From Microbacteriaceae bacterium PS02343 (GTDB lineage Bacteria > Actinomycetota > Actinomycetes > Actinomycetales > Microbacteriaceae), in NCBI GenBank assembly GCA_029959365.1, contig JASCOA010000028.1, positions 1-32,755 on the forward strand: DNA of 32,755 nucleotides, read 5' to 3'. This document shows positions 1 to 9,738 of this stretch, one piece after another. The notes under the pieces were generated by a model, which did not search any database, had not been told where the DNA came from, and was given only the letters and a program-made list of their open reading frames with translations. Positions within the stretch are counted from its first letter, which is position 1. Each line of letters opens with the position of its first letter. The translations under genes and the position numbers were made by a program.

Positions 1-68
1 CAGGGGGAGCGGCGGTCATCCGCACATTCTATGGGCGCGCCGACGCCTCGCGTCCCCGCGGAGACGGC

Positions 69-106
69 GATGGGCGCCCGGATGCGGTTGCATCCGAGCG
101 CCCATC
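69..106 (-). terminator. Hairpin terminator of the nucleotidyltransferase gene
   Basis: A near-perfect hairpin begins 25 nt after the minus-strand stop codon. The outer arms GATGGGCGC and GCGCCCATC enclose a second perfect stem, GGATGC/GCATCC, with a GGTT loop. There is no T-run after it, as is usual for high-GC actinobacterial terminators. I see nothing else recognisable in bases 1-68. Confidence 0.6.
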
Positions 107-130
107 ACGGCAGCGGCGTCGCGCCGCAGG

Positions 131-823
131 TCACACGAAGAGGTTGGCCCGCTCGAGGTCCTCGGCGAAGTCGACCTCGACCGCGTACAGGTCGGAGATG
201 TCGACGGGCTCGATGCGCACGCCGTCCTGCTCGATCGCGAGCTCGAGGCCTCGCTCGAAGTAGTCCTGGTCGCCGACGCGGGCGAGCTGGCGCACGAGGG
301 CCGCCTTCTGGTGCGAGGCGATGTAGTTGATGCCGACGGCCTCGCCGAGGCCGCCCTTGACGGTCTTCGACAGCTCCTTGATGAAGCCCTCGGCGTCGGT
401 CGTGTACTTGACCTCCTCGTCGCTCACCTTGGCGGTGTTCACGGCGACGAAGGACTGGTCGCGGGCGACGAGCTTGGCCGCGCGGCGAAGGGCCTCGGGG
501 TCGAAGACGACGTCGCCGTTCATCCAGAGGGTTCCGCCGTTGCCGCCGGCGCGGAGGGCGCGCAGCAGGCTCTTCGACGTGTTCGTCTGGTCGTACTCCT
601 CGTTGTAGACGAAGTCGGCGTCCGGGAACGCCTCGACGATGTGCTCGAGCTTGTAGCCGACCACGATGGTGACCTTGGCGTCCGCGCCGAAGGCGGCGTG
701 GATGTTGTCGAACTGCTGCTGCATGATGGTGCGGCCGTCGCTGAGCTCGGTCAGCGGCTTCGGCAGCGAGCGGCCGAGACGGCTGCCCATCCCGGCGGCG
801 AGGATGACGATCTGCGTGCTCAC
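131..823 (-). CDS. LicC-like NTP transferase (phosphocholine cytidylyltransferase family)
   Basis: A 230-aa single-domain nucleotidyltransferase that probably activates a phosphorylated small alcohol or sugar with CTP or another NTP for decorating cell-surface polymers; the exact substrate is unknown. The GT-A type NTP-binding loop is at residues 8-17 (LAAGMGSRLG), followed by PKPL with the usual Lys near residue 22. The segment YNEEYDQTNTSKSL resembles the LicC signature, WMNGD carries the metal-binding Asp, and YAVEVDFAEDLERA is the characteristic C-terminal Asp motif. The GTG start at 823 is chosen because AGGGAGG lies 8 nt upstream and the protein then begins just before the NTP loop. A longer reading from GTG 913 is open and has a GAGGAGG, but its extra codons (CTA, CGA, TCA, AGG) are unlike the rest. 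It stands alone, divergent from the ABC genes, and ends in a strong hairpin. Confidence 0.8.
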   Translation of the reverse strand: MSTQIVILAAGMGSRLGRSLPKPLTELSDGRTIMQQQFDNIHAAFGADAKVTIVVGYKLEHIVEAFPDADFVYNEEYDQTNTSKSLLRALRAGGNGGTLWMNGDVVFDPEALRRAAKLVARDQSFVAVNTAKVSDEEVKYTTDAEGFIKELSKTVKGGLGEAVGINYIASHQKAALVRQLARVGDQDYFERGLELAIEQDGVRIEPVDISDLYAVEVDFAEDLERANLFV

Positions 824-1029
824 GTGGAGTACCTCCCTGATACGTCGTGAATGCGGGAGGGATACGGCGGCGTCGTTCGCTCGCTGTTCACCCGCGGGTA
901 GCTTGCTGGACACGACGGCGTGCCTCCTCGATCATGACAGAGGGCCCTGCGCATCGTGGAGAAAAGGCTGCTCTGTGGCCAATTCGTGACTTGCGGCCGA
1001 GCCGTGCCGGGGGCGGCGTCGCCCCTTGG

Positions 1030-1035
1030 TACGGT
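1030..1035 (+). promoter_or_regulatory. -10 box for a leaderless ABC ATPase message
   Basis: TACGGT ends 6 nt before the GTG at 1042, the spacing that puts transcription start on the start codon. This decides the start in favour of 1042. No clear -35 box is visible. Confidence 0.5.
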
Positions 1036-1041
1036 TGGCCA

Positions 1042-2249
<1,208 letters not shown>

Positions 2250-2274
<25 letters not shown>

Positions 2275-3824
2275 GGCTCAGCCTCTTCGCGAACAACTTC
2301 AAGCGCTCGCCGTGGCAGGTCGTCGGCCTCTCCATCGGCCTGCTCTACGGCGTGATCATGGCGGCGCTGCTGCTCGGCGGCCTCGTCGCGCTGCGCTTCG
2401 CCCCGCTCGACCTGGCGCGTCCGGTCGTGGTGCTCGGCGGCGCGCTCGTGCTGATCGGGGCGCTCGTCGTGCCGCTGCTCATGGGGCACGACGACGACCT
2501 CGACCCGCGGCGCTTCGCGCTGTTCGGCATCCCGATCGACAGGCTCGTGCGCGGGCTCTTCGTCGCCGGGCTCGTGGCGATCCCCTCCGTCGTGCTCGCG
2601 CTCGCCGGCATCGCCCAGATCGTGACCTGGAGCCGCGAGCCCGCATCCCTGCTGCTCTCGATCCCCGTCGCGGTGCTCGTGCCGCTCGCCTGGGTGCTCG
2701 GGGCGCGGCTCACCACCAGCGTCGCCTCGCTCTTCCTCTCCACCCGGCGCGCCCGCGAGTGGACCGGCATCATCGCGCTGCTGCTCGTGCTGGCGATCTC
2801 GCCGGTCTTCGTGCTGCTGGGCCAGGTCGACTGGTCGGAGGACGGAGCGGATGTGGTCGAGCTGCTGGCCTCCATCGCCGGCTGGACCCCGTTCGGCGCC
2901 GTCTGGTCGGCGCCCGCCGATGCCGCGGTCGGGCTGATCGGACCCGCCCTGCTGAAGCTGCTGATCGGCATCGCCTACGTGGCGGCGCTCTGGTTCGGCT
3001 GGCGGGCGATGGTGGCGCGGATGCTCTCGGCGCCCGATCACGAGAGCGTCGCGAAGGAGTACTCGGGCCTCGGCTGGTTCGACCGGCTGCCGGGCACCCC
3101 GACCGGGGTGATCGCCGCGCGCAGCTTCGTCTACTGGCTGCGCGACCCGCGCTACCGGGCGTCGCTGCTCGTGCTGCCCGTCGTGCCGATCGTGATGATC
3201 GTGCCGCTGGCCGTCTCGGGTGTGCCGATGGAGGTGCTGACCCTCATCCCCGTGCCGATGATCGCGCTGTTCCTCGGCTGGAACCTGCACGACGACGTCG
3301 CCTTCGACAGCACGGCGTTCTGGCTGCACGTCGCCTCGAACGTCAAGGGCCGCGCGGACCGGCTCGGCCGCATCGTGCCCGCGCTCGCGATCGGCGTGCC
3401 GGTGGTGCTGCTCGGGTCCGTCGTGAGCGCGTGGCTGCACGGCGACTGGGCGGTGCTCGGGTCGATCCTCGGCGTCAGCCTCTTCACGCTGCTCTGGGGG
3501 CTGGGACTCTCGAGCGTCATGTCGGCGGCCTTCCCGTACCCGGTCGTCCGGCCCGGCGACAATCCCTTCACGCAGCCGCAGTCCGGCGGCGGGTTGACGG
3601 CGCTGCTGCAGTCGCTCACCTTCCTCGGCACGCTGATCGCGGCGCTGCCGGTCATCGCGCTCGCGGCGCTCGGTCTGTTCGTCGATCCCGCGTGGCACCT
3701 CGCGGCGCTCATCGCCGGTGCCGGCCTCGGCGTCGCCGCGGTGCTCGGCGGGATCGCGTGGGGCGCCCGGATCTTCGAGCGCCGCGCGCCCGAGCTGCTC
3801 GCGTTCACCGTCAAGCACGACTGA
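2250..3824 (+). CDS. Twelve-helix ABC transporter membrane protein
   Basis: A 524-aa integral membrane protein with about 12 hydrophobic segments, in two halves of six separated by a polar stretch around residues 255-300. It is the likely permease for the preceding ATPase and, with it, would form an exporter or lipid/polysaccharide-type ABC-2 transporter; no substrate can be named. The start is GTG 2250: GGAGGG lies 6 nt upstream, and the 25-nt overlap with the ATPase gene implies translational coupling. The first residues are basic, then helix 1 begins. I do not recognise a narrower family. It ends just before a small hairpin and the separately promoted DUF3039 gene. Confidence 0.75.
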
Positions 3825-3844
3825 GCCCATCGCTCAGCCGTCGC

Positions 3845-3859
3845 CCGTGCGGCGCACGG
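3845..3859 (+). terminator. Small hairpin after the ABC genes
   Basis: CCGTGC-GGC-GCACGG forms a 6-bp stem 20 nt after the permease stop codon and before the DUF3039 promoter. It is short and has no T-run, so it is only a possible terminator. Confidence 0.3.
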
Positions 3860-3881
3860 TGCGGGCTGGAGCGGCGGCGCT

Positions 3882-3887
3882 TATCAT
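3882..3887 (+). promoter_or_regulatory. -10 box of the DUF3039 gene (leaderless)
   Basis: TATCAT followed by exactly 6 nt and the ATG at 3894. This is one of the best -10 matches in the window. Confidence 0.6.
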
Positions 3888-3893
3888 CGAGGC

Positions 3894-4157
3894 ATGAGCA
3901 GCAACGAGCCGACCGGCGGTGGCACCGACGTCCTGGATCGCGAGCTCGAGGAGCTCCTGAACCAGGAGGCCATCGAGCCCGGCGACCACGAGCGCTTCTC
4001 GCACTACGTGCCGAAGGACAAGATCCTCGAGTCCGCGATGACCGGCAAGCCGGTGCGCGCGCTCTGCGGCAAGAAGTGGACCCCGGGTCGCGACCCGGAG
4101 AAGTTCCCCGTCTGCCCGGCCTGCAAGAAGGTCTACGAGAAGATGAAGGGCGAGTAG
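3894..4157 (+). CDS. DUF3039 family small zinc-ribbon-like protein
   Basis: An 87-aa actinobacterial protein of unknown function. The acidic N-terminus (residues 1-30) leads to the conserved core HYVPKDKI, then GKPVRALCGKKWTPGRDP and CPACKKVYEKM. Cys residues in ALCG and CPAC suggest a small metal-binding ribbon. Length and sequence fit the DUF3039 family, which is widespread in actinobacteria and has no assigned function that I know of. It has its own promoter and a strong shared terminator with pncB, so it is a single-gene unit. Confidence 0.85.
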   Translation: MSSNEPTGGGTDVLDRELEELLNQEAIEPGDHERFSHYVPKDKILESAMTGKPVRALCGKKWTPGRDPEKFPVCPACKKVYEKMKGE

Positions 4158-4166
4158 CACTCGCAT

Positions 4167-4208
4167 CCACGACGAAGGGCCCCGCCGAGGCGGGGCCCTT
4201 CGTCGTGG
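4167..4208. terminator. Bidirectional terminator between DUF3039 and pncB
   Basis: A perfect 20-bp inverted repeat (left arm 4167-4186, right arm 4189-4208, GA centre) lies between the convergent stop codons at 4157 and 4215. It contains GGGGCCCTTCGTC, rich enough in CTT to work in both directions. Confidence 0.85.
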
Positions 4209-4214
4209 CGGAGC

Positions 4215-5513
4215 TCAGTCGATGAGGGTCGGGATGCCGGCCTCGTCGCTGCGGCCGATGCGCAGCGCCTCGCGGGGCAGCTCGCCCATCGCGTAGGCGT
4301 GGTGGGTGCGCGCCTCGGCGACGCCGGCCGGGCCGGTCCAGCGCTCCTCGACGGCGCCGTCCACGACGAGCGGCACGAGCAGCTCGCGGGCGCGCTCGGG
4401 CGGAAGTCCTCGGGTGCGCACGATCTCGGCGATGGCGGTGCCCCGCGCATCCGTCTGCCGCCAGGCGCGCTTGCGGCCGCCGACGCTCGCCTTGGCGGCG
4501 CTGCGCTTGGCGACGGGCACCCAGGCGCCTTCCGCGTTCTCGTGCGCGACGAGCTTGTAGACCATGCCCGCGGTCGGGGCGCCCGAGCCGGTGACGAGCG
4601 AGGTGCCCACGCCGTAGGAGTCGACCGGCGCGGCGCGCAGGGCGCCGATGGTCGACTCGTCGAGGTCGTTCGTGACGGTGATGCGCGTGCCGGTGGCGCC
4701 GAGCCCGTCGAGCTGAGCGCGCACCTCGGCGACGAGCGAGGGCAGGTCGCCGCTGTCGAGACGCACCGCGCCGAGCCCCGTGCCGGCGACGCGCACGGCG
4801 GTCTCGACGCCCTGGCGCACGTCGTAGGTGTCGACCAGCAGGGTCGTGCCCGAGCCGAGCGCCTCGACCTGGGCGCGGAAGGCCTGCTCCTCGCTGTCGT
4901 GCAGCAGCGTGAAGGCGTGCGCGGCGGTGCCCATGGTCGGCACGCCCCAGGTGCGGCCGGCCTCGAGGTTGCTGGTCGCGGAGAAGCCGGCGATGTACGC
5001 GGCGCGGGACGCGGCGACCGCGGCGGTCTCGCCGGTGCGGCGGGAGCCCATCTCGCTGAGCGGGCGCCCGTCGGCGACGGAGACCATGCGGGCCGCGGCG
5101 GCGGCGACGGCGCTGTCGTGGTTGAGGATGCTGAGGATCACCGTCTCGAGCAGCACCGTCTCGGCGAAGCCGCCCTCCAGCACGAGGATGGGGGAGTTCG
5201 GGAAGAAGGGCTCGCCCTCGCGGTAGCCGTGCACGGTGCCGGTGAAGCGGTAGTCGGCGAGCCAGGCGAGCGTCGCCGGCGTGACGACGTTCTCGCGCTC
5301 GAGCCATTCGAGCTCGGCGTCGCCGAAGCGGAAGTCGCGGATCGCGTCGAGCACGCGGCCCGTTCCGGCGACAATGCCGTAGCGGCGCCCGTTCGGCAGC
5401 GAGCGCGCGAACACCTCGAAGACGCTGCGGCGGTGAGCCGTCCCGGCGCGCAGCGCGGCGTCGACCATCGTCAGCTCGTAGCGGTCGGTGAGGAATGCGG
5501 TCGTGCCGGTCAC
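4215..5513 (-). CDS. pncB: Nicotinate phosphoribosyltransferase
   Basis: A 432-aa enzyme that converts nicotinate, PRPP and ATP to nicotinate mononucleotide, the first step of the Preiss-Handler NAD salvage route. The N-terminus TDRYELTM is diagnostic of the family. GTAAHA at 195-200 carries a His in the position expected for the phosphorylated histidine. RLDSGDL (251-257), TNDLDE (281-286) and GVGTSLV (301-307) are the PRPP- and substrate-binding loops. Length is normal. The GTG start at 5513 has no ribosome-binding site but has a -10 box 6 nt upstream, so the message is probably leaderless. It is divergent from murI with only 59 bp between the start codons. Confidence 0.93.
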   Translation of the reverse strand: MTGTTAFLTDRYELTMVDAALRAGTAHRRSVFEVFARSLPNGRRYGIVAGTGRVLDAIRDFRFGDAELEWLERENVVTPATLAWLADYRFTGTVHGYREGEPFFPNSPILVLEGGFAETVLLETVILSILNHDSAVAAAAARMVSVADGRPLSEMGSRRTGETAAVAASRAAYIAGFSATSNLEAGRTWGVPTMGTAAHAFTLLHDSEEQAFRAQVEALGSGTTLLVDTYDVRQGVETAVRVAGTGLGAVRLDSGDLPSLVAEVRAQLDGLGATGTRITVTNDLDESTIGALRAAPVDSYGVGTSLVTGSGAPTAGMVYKLVAHENAEGAWVPVAKRSAAKASVGGRKRAWRQTDARGTAIAEIVRTRGLPPERARELLVPLVVDGAVEERWTGPAGVAEARTHHAYAMGELPREALRIGRSDEAGIPTLID

Positions 5514-5519
5514 CGCGCC

Positions 5520-5525
5520 AGCCTA
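5520..5525 (-). promoter_or_regulatory. -10 box of pncB (leaderless)
   Basis: On the minus strand TAGGCT is followed by 6 nt (GGCGCG) and the GTG start at 5513. Confidence 0.5.
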
Positions 5526-5558
5526 GTTGCGCGCACCGGCCGTGCAGGCCGCCCGCAC

Positions 5559-5564
5559 TAGACT
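5559..5564 (+). promoter_or_regulatory. -10 box of murI
   Basis: TAGACT ends 8 nt before the murI GTG, giving a leaderless or 1-2 nt leader message. The divergent pncB -10 box is only 33 bp away, so the two promoters share upstream DNA. Confidence 0.5.
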
Positions 5565-5572
5565 CGTGCTCC

Positions 5573-6403
5573 GTGAACGATGCGCCGATCGGAGTCTTCG
5601 ACTCGGGAGTGGGCGGCCTGACGGTCGCCCGGGCGATCATCGACCAGCGGCCGGACGAGAGCATCCTCTACGTCGGCGACACCGCGCACTCGCCCTACGG
5701 CCCCAAGCCCATCGCCGAGGTGCGCCGCTACGCCCTCGAAGTGCTCGACGACCTCGTCGCCCAGGGCGTGAAGATGCTCGTGATCGCCTGCAACACCGCG
5801 AGCGCCGCCATGCTGCGCGACGCCCGCGAGCGCTACGACGTGCCCGTCGTGGAGGTGATCCAGCCGGCCGTGCGCCGCGCGGTGAAGACCACCCGCAACG
5901 GCCGGGTAGGCGTGATCGCGACGGCCGGCACGATCGGCTCGCGCGCCTACGACGACGCCTTCGCGGCCGCCCCGCACCTCGAGCTGTTCACCCGCGCCTG
6001 CCCGCGCTTCGTCGAGTTCGTCGAAGCAGGCGTCACGAGCGGCCCCGAGCTGCTCGCCGCCGCCGAGGAGTACCTCGCCCCGCTGCGCGATGCGGAGATC
6101 GACACGCTGGTGCTCGGCTGCACGCACTACCCCTACCTCAAGGGCGCCATCTCCTACGTGATGGGCGAGGATGTCACGCTCGTCTCGAGCGACGTCGAGA
6201 CCGCCAACGACGTCTACCGCACGCTGGCGGACCGCGGCATCGAGCGCAGCGGCGCCACGCCCCCGAGCTACAGCTTCCGCGCCACCGGCGAGAGCGAGGA
6301 CGAGTTCCTGCGCCTCGCGCACCGCTTCCTCGGTCCCGAGGTGAACACGGTGTCGCTCGTGGAGACCGGGGCGATCGCCCTGCCGCGCGACCTGCGCGCC
6401 TGA
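5573..6403 (+). CDS. murI: Glutamate racemase
   Basis: A 276-aa enzyme that interconverts L- and D-glutamate in the cytoplasm, supplying D-Glu for peptidoglycan. The two catalytic cysteines are visible: Cys73 in VIACNTAS and Cys183 in LGCTHYPYL. The N-terminal FDSGVGGL (9-16) holds the conserved Asp-Ser pair. Length is typical (255-280). The start is GTG 5573, which places FDSGVGG at the usual residue 9. The reading frame is open further upstream, but that part overlaps pncB and is not conserved-looking. It is the first gene of a murI-rph-rdgB run, an order common in actinobacteria. Confidence 0.95.
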   Translation: MNDAPIGVFDSGVGGLTVARAIIDQRPDESILYVGDTAHSPYGPKPIAEVRRYALEVLDDLVAQGVKMLVIACNTASAAMLRDARERYDVPVVEVIQPAVRRAVKTTRNGRVGVIATAGTIGSRAYDDAFAAAPHLELFTRACPRFVEFVEAGVTSGPELLAAAEEYLAPLRDAEIDTLVLGCTHYPYLKGAISYVMGEDVTLVSSDVETANDVYRTLADRGIERSGATPPSYSFRATGESEDEFLRLAHRFLGPEVNTVSLVETGAIALPRDLRA

Positions 6404-6440
6404 CCCGACCATCCGCATCCCCCTCGAGAAGGAGCACCCC

Positions 6441-7172
6441 ATGAGCGAGACCCGCGTCGACGGCCGCACGAACGACCAGCTGCGCCCCATCACGATCGAG
6501 CGCGGCTGGAGCGCTCAGGCCGAGGGCAGCGCGCTGATCAGCTTCGGCGGCACCAAGGTGCTCTGCACCGCCAGCTTCACGAACGGCGTGCCGCGCTGGA
6601 TGGCGGGCAAGGGCAAGGGCTGGGTCACGGCCGAGTACTCCATGCTGCCCCGGTCGACGAACGAGCGGATGCAGCGCGAGAGCGTCAAAGGCAAGATCGG
6701 CGGCCGCACGCACGAGATCAGCCGCCTGATCGGCCGCAGCCTGCGGGCCGCCGTCGACATGAAGGCGCTCGGCGAGAACACCATCGTCATCGACTGCGAC
6801 GTGCTGCAGGCCGACGGCGGCACCCGCACCGCCGCGATCACGGGCGCCTTCGTCGCGCTCGTCGACGCGATCGAGTGGGGCCGCGAGAAGAAGTTCATCG
6901 GGCAGAAGGCGCAGGCCATCGTCGACAGCATCCAGGCGGTGTCGGTGGGCATCATCGACGGCACCCCGATGCTCGACCTCGCCTACACCGAGGACGTGCG
7001 CGCCGAGACCGACATGAACGTCGTGATGACCGGCCGCGGCCTGTTCATCGAGGTGCAGGGCACCGCCGAGGGCGCGCCCTTCGACCGCGAGGAGCTCGAC
7101 GCGCTGCTCGAGCTGGGCACCGCAGGCAACGCCGAGCTGGCCCGCATCCAGGCCGAGGTGCTCGAGCGGTGA
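6441..7172 (+). CDS. rph: Ribonuclease PH
   Basis: A 243-aa phosphorolytic 3'-5' exoribonuclease that trims tRNA 3' ends, releasing nucleoside diphosphates. Family hallmarks are the N-terminal [30 protein letters not shown], and the active-site block [19 protein letters not shown]. Length fits the hexameric RNase PH family (about 240 aa). AAGGAG sits 7 nt before the ATG at 6441, so this gene has a normal leader, unlike murI. It follows murI by 37 nt and overlaps rdgB by 4 nt (GTGA), suggesting one transcript. Confidence 0.96.
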   Translation: MSETRVDGRTNDQLRPITIERGWSAQAEGSALISFGGTKVLCTASFTNGVPRWMAGKGKGWVTAEYSMLPRSTNERMQRESVKGKIGGRTHEISRLIGRSLRAAVDMKALGENTIVIDCDVLQADGGTRTAAITGAFVALVDAIEWGREKKFIGQKAQAIVDSIQAVSVGIIDGTPMLDLAYTEDVRAETDMNVVMTGRGLFIEVQGTAEGAPFDREELDALLELGTAGNAELARIQAEVLER

Positions 7173-7759
7173 CCACCGTCGTCCTCGCCACGCACAACGC
7201 CCACAAGGTGCAGGAGCTCTCGCGCATCCTGGGCCCGCAGCTGGGCGGCATCGAGCTCGTCGCCTACGACGGCCCCGAGCCGGTCGAGGACGGCCTGACC
7301 TTCGCCGCCAACGCGCTCATCAAGGCCCGCGCGGCGGCCGCGCACACCGGCCTGCCGGCGCTCGCCGACGACTCCGGCATCTGCGTCGACGTGCTGGGCG
7401 GCTCGCCCGGCATCTTCTCGGCTCGCTGGGGAGGACCGGCCCGCGACAGCGACGCCAACCTCGAGCTGCTGCTGTGGCAGCTCAGCGACGTCGCCGACGG
7501 GCACCGCCGGGCGCAGTTCGCCTGCGCTGCGGCGCTCGCGCTGCCCGACGGCATCGAGCGCGTCGAGGAGTCCCGCTGGCCGGGCCGCATCTTGCGCGAG
7601 CGCGCCGGCGCGCAGGGCTTCGGCTACGACCCGATCTTTCACCCGGACGGCTCGCCGGTGTCGGCCGCCGAGATGAGCGCCGACGAGAAGAACGCGGTCT
7701 CGCACCGCACGCAGGCCTTCAGCGCGCTGCTGCCGCAGGTGCTCGCGCTGCTGGGCTGA
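7169..7759 (+). CDS. rdgB: XTP/dITP pyrophosphatase (RdgB/HAM1)
   Basis: A 196-aa house-cleaning enzyme that hydrolyses non-canonical purine triphosphates (dITP, XTP) to monophosphates so they are not built into DNA or RNA. The N-terminal [12 protein letters not shown] matches the (T/S)xNxxK substrate-binding motif. [23 protein letters not shown] holds the catalytic acidic pair, and FGYDPIF and [11 protein letters not shown] are the remaining signatures. The start is GTG 7169, inside the rph stop (GTGA overlap), giving the usual family length. It ends a murI-rph-rdgB operon. Confidence 0.95.
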   Translation: MTTVVLATHNAHKVQELSRILGPQLGGIELVAYDGPEPVEDGLTFAANALIKARAAAAHTGLPALADDSGICVDVLGGSPGIFSARWGGPARDSDANLELLLWQLSDVADGHRRAQFACAAALALPDGIERVEESRWPGRILRERAGAQGFGYDPIFHPDGSPVSAAEMSADEKNAVSHRTQAFSALLPQVLALLG

Positions 7760-7768
7760 TTCCTCGCG

Positions 7769-7822
7769 CGCGCCGCCGCCCCTGCGGCGCGACCGAGCGT
7801 GGTCGCTCGCGCCCGGCTGGCC
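7769..7822. repeat. Intergenic double-hairpin module, copy 1
   Basis: This lies between the convergent rdgB and response-regulator genes. The first stem is CGCGCCGC... with GCGGCGCG (7769-7791, loop CGCCCCT); the second is CGAGCG-TGGT-CGCTCG (7794-7809); CGGCTGGCC follows. The same ordered pieces occur at 11396-11468. It may serve as the bidirectional terminator here. Confidence 0.45.
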
Positions 7823-7867
7823 CCGACCGCGCGCCTCCGCTCGGGAAAGGGACGAGCGGATTCGCGG

Positions 7868-8470
7868 TCAGAGCCAGCTGCGCTCGCGGGCCGCGCGCGC
7901 GGCCAGGTGCCGCGAGCTCGTGCCGGTCTTGCTCATCGCGCTCGACAGGTAGTTGCGCACCGTGCCGCTGGCCAGGTGCAGCCGGGCGCCGATCTCGCGC
8001 ACCGAGTAGCCCTCGGTGGTGAGCCGCAGCGCGTCGAGCTCGCGGTCGGTGAGCGGGCAGTCGTCCATCATCGCCGCGGCCGAGATCTCGCTGTCGATGT
8101 AACGCTGGCCGCCGTGCACCCGCTCGACGACCTCGGCGAGCTGCGCCGGGTCGATCGACTTCGAGACGAAGCCGCGCACGCCCGCGGCGAGCGCCCGCTT
8201 GAGCAGCCCGGGCCGGCCGTGCCGGGTGAGCAGCACGATCGCGCGCTCCGGGAAGGCCTCGAGGATCCGCGTGGTGGCCTCGATGCCGTCCATGCGCGGC
8301 ATCTCCATGTCGAGCAGCACCACGTCCGGCTGGTGCTCCGCGTCGAGGGTGACGGCATCGGCCCCGTTGTCGGCCTGGGCGACCACGAGGATCTGCCCCT
8401 CGAGCTCGAGCAGCGAGCCGATCGCGCCCCGCAGCAGGTTCTCGTCGTCGGCCAGCAGCACCCGGATCAT
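7868..8470 (-). CDS. NarL/FixJ-family response regulator
   Basis: A 200-aa two-domain regulator. The receiver domain (1-120) has the acidic pocket at Asp8-Asp9, the phosphoacceptor Asp54 in VVLLDMEMP and the conserved Lys104 (VSKS). The LuxR-type helix-turn-helix (about 138-195) reads LTDRELDALRLTTEGYSVREIGARLHL, then a recognition helix with GTVRNYL. Its ATG at 8470 overlaps the kinase stop (ATGA), so kinase and regulator are translationally coupled. The likely target is the divergent ABC exporter at 9739-11387, as in DesR/LiaR-like systems; that link is inferred from position. Confidence 0.92.
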   Translation of the reverse strand: MIRVLLADDENLLRGAIGSLLELEGQILVVAQADNGADAVTLDAEHQPDVVLLDMEMPRMDGIEATTRILEAFPERAIVLLTRHGRPGLLKRALAAGVRGFVSKSIDPAQLAEVVERVHGGQRYIDSEISAAAMMDDCPLTDRELDALRLTTEGYSVREIGARLHLASGTVRNYLSSAMSKTGTSSRHLAARAARERSWL

Positions 8471-9609
8471 GCGGTCACCTTCTCGCGGCTGCCGGCGAGG
8501 CTCGCCTCGGTCGTGAAGACGCCCTTGTTGGCGGCGGCGTGCAGCTCGCCCCCGGCGTCGCGGAAGCGCTCGGCGAGGCGGGCCAGCCCGCGCAGCTTGG
8601 GCTCCGCATCCGCTGCGCCGTCGTTGCTGAGCAGGATGCGCCGATCGCCGAAGCGCACATCGACGCGGGTGGCCTGCGCGTGCCGCAGGATGTTCGTCGT
8701 GCCCTCGCGCACGACGAGGCCGAGCAGCTCCTCGCCCTCCTCGGGCGCCGTGCCGTGCACGGTGAAGCGGATGCCCGCCGCCTCGAAGAGGGCGGCGGAG
8801 TTGGCGAGCTCGGCGCTCAGCGACACCTCGCGCTGACCGTAGGCGAGCGAGCGCGTCTCGGCCAGGGTCTCGGCGACCAGCCCCTCGATCTCGGCGAGGT
8901 GCTGGCGCGCCAGCTCGGGGTCGCGTTCGAGCAGGCGGTCCGCGAGCCTCGCCTTGAGGCGGATCACGTGCAGCGTGTGGCCCTGGATGTCGTGCAGGTC
9001 GGCGGCGAAGCGGAACCGCTCCTGCATGACCGCGAGGCTCGCGGTGGCCTGGCGCGCGTCGTCGAGCTCGAGCGAGATGTTCCAGGCGTAACGGTTGAGC
9101 CAGAGCATGAACACCATGCCGACGTGCAGGCCGAGGGCCAGGCTCAGCCCCGAGCCCAAGTCGGCCTCGATCGCCGCGCCGGTCGTGGGCGGCCCGTCGA
9201 GGTCGATCTGCAGCGCCTGCACGACCGGCAGCGGCAGCCCGCCCAGCACGATCGCGAGCAGCGACCACCAGCCGCGGTGGTTCGGCCGGTAGGAGACGAG
9301 CATGCCGGCGCCGATGGCGAAGGGCAGCACGCCGAGGGGGTTGGTGAGGCAGAGCACCGACACCCACCAGAGCGCGTAGCCGGCCACCGTCATCGTGGGC
9401 ACGATCCAGCGCGGCCCCTCCTCGGCCCAGTACCGCGCGCAGAGCACGGTCGCGAGGATGCCGAAGGCGAGGCTGGTGAGCATGAGGCCGACGTTGTCGA
9501 ACCAGCCGATCCCGACGAAGAGCACGGCGATCAGCGAGACGACCAGCGACCACGTCGTGTAGCGGTGCATCCGCTTGAGCGGGGAGACCGCGCGCTTGGT
9601 CCTCTTCAC
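8467..9609 (-). CDS. DesK/NarX-type sensor histidine kinase (HisKA_3)
   Basis: A 380-aa membrane sensor. About six hydrophobic segments in residues 20-170 form a membrane-embedded sensor with almost no extracellular domain, suggesting it senses the membrane or its own transporter. The HisKA_3 dimerisation domain has the phosphoacceptor His206 in DLHDIQGHTL. The ATPase domain has the N-box around Asn306 (REGTTNILRHA) and a G-box NDGAA at 329-333. The message starts at GTG 9609 with no ribosome-binding site but a -10 box 6 nt upstream. It is encoded just before, and overlapping, its regulator, and divergent from an ABC exporter. Confidence 0.92.
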   Translation of the reverse strand: MKRTKRAVSPLKRMHRYTTWSLVVSLIAVLFVGIGWFDNVGLMLTSLAFGILATVLCARYWAEEGPRWIVPTMTVAGYALWWVSVLCLTNPLGVLPFAIGAGMLVSYRPNHRGWWSLLAIVLGGLPLPVVQALQIDLDGPPTTGAAIEADLGSGLSLALGLHVGMVFMLWLNRYAWNISLELDDARQATASLAVMQERFRFAADLHDIQGHTLHVIRLKARLADRLLERDPELARQHLAEIEGLVAETLAETRSLAYGQREVSLSAELANSAALFEAAGIRFTVHGTAPEEGEELLGLVVREGTTNILRHAQATRVDVRFGDRRILLSNDGAADAEPKLRGLARLAERFRDAGGELHAAANKGVFTTEASLAGSREKVTA

Positions 9610-9615
9610 GCGTCA

Positions 9616-9621
9616 ACGCTA
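9616..9621 (-). promoter_or_regulatory. -10 box of the kinase-regulator operon (leaderless)
   Basis: On the minus strand TAGCGT, then 6 nt (TGACGC), then the GTG start at 9609. Confidence 0.5.
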
Positions 9622-9667
9622 TCGCGGGCCGCGCTGGACCAGCAGGGCGGATGCGCATGGCCCGATG

Positions 9668-9679
9668 TGACATCAGTCA
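9668..9679. promoter_or_regulatory. Possible response-regulator operator
   Basis: TGAC-ATCA-GTCA is a short inverted repeat near the middle of the 129-bp region between the divergent kinase and ABC genes. Position suits a site that controls one or both units. The arms are only 4 bp, so this is weak. Confidence 0.25.
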
Positions 9680-9738
9680 TGCCGATCCGTGCCCGCTCGG
9701 CACTACGCCGCAGCCGCTCGTCGGCGTTGGATCGAGGC

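Noticed and set aside
824-913. N-terminal extension of the nucleotidyltransferase from GTG 913
   Set aside because: It has a GAGGAGG upstream but its codons are atypical, and the conserved NTP loop normally starts within about 10 residues of the start, as with GTG 823.
888-935. A 15-codon minus-strand frame upstream of the nucleotidyltransferase, possible leader peptide
   Set aside because: No ribosome-binding site, no runs of a regulatory amino acid and no attenuator hairpin after it.
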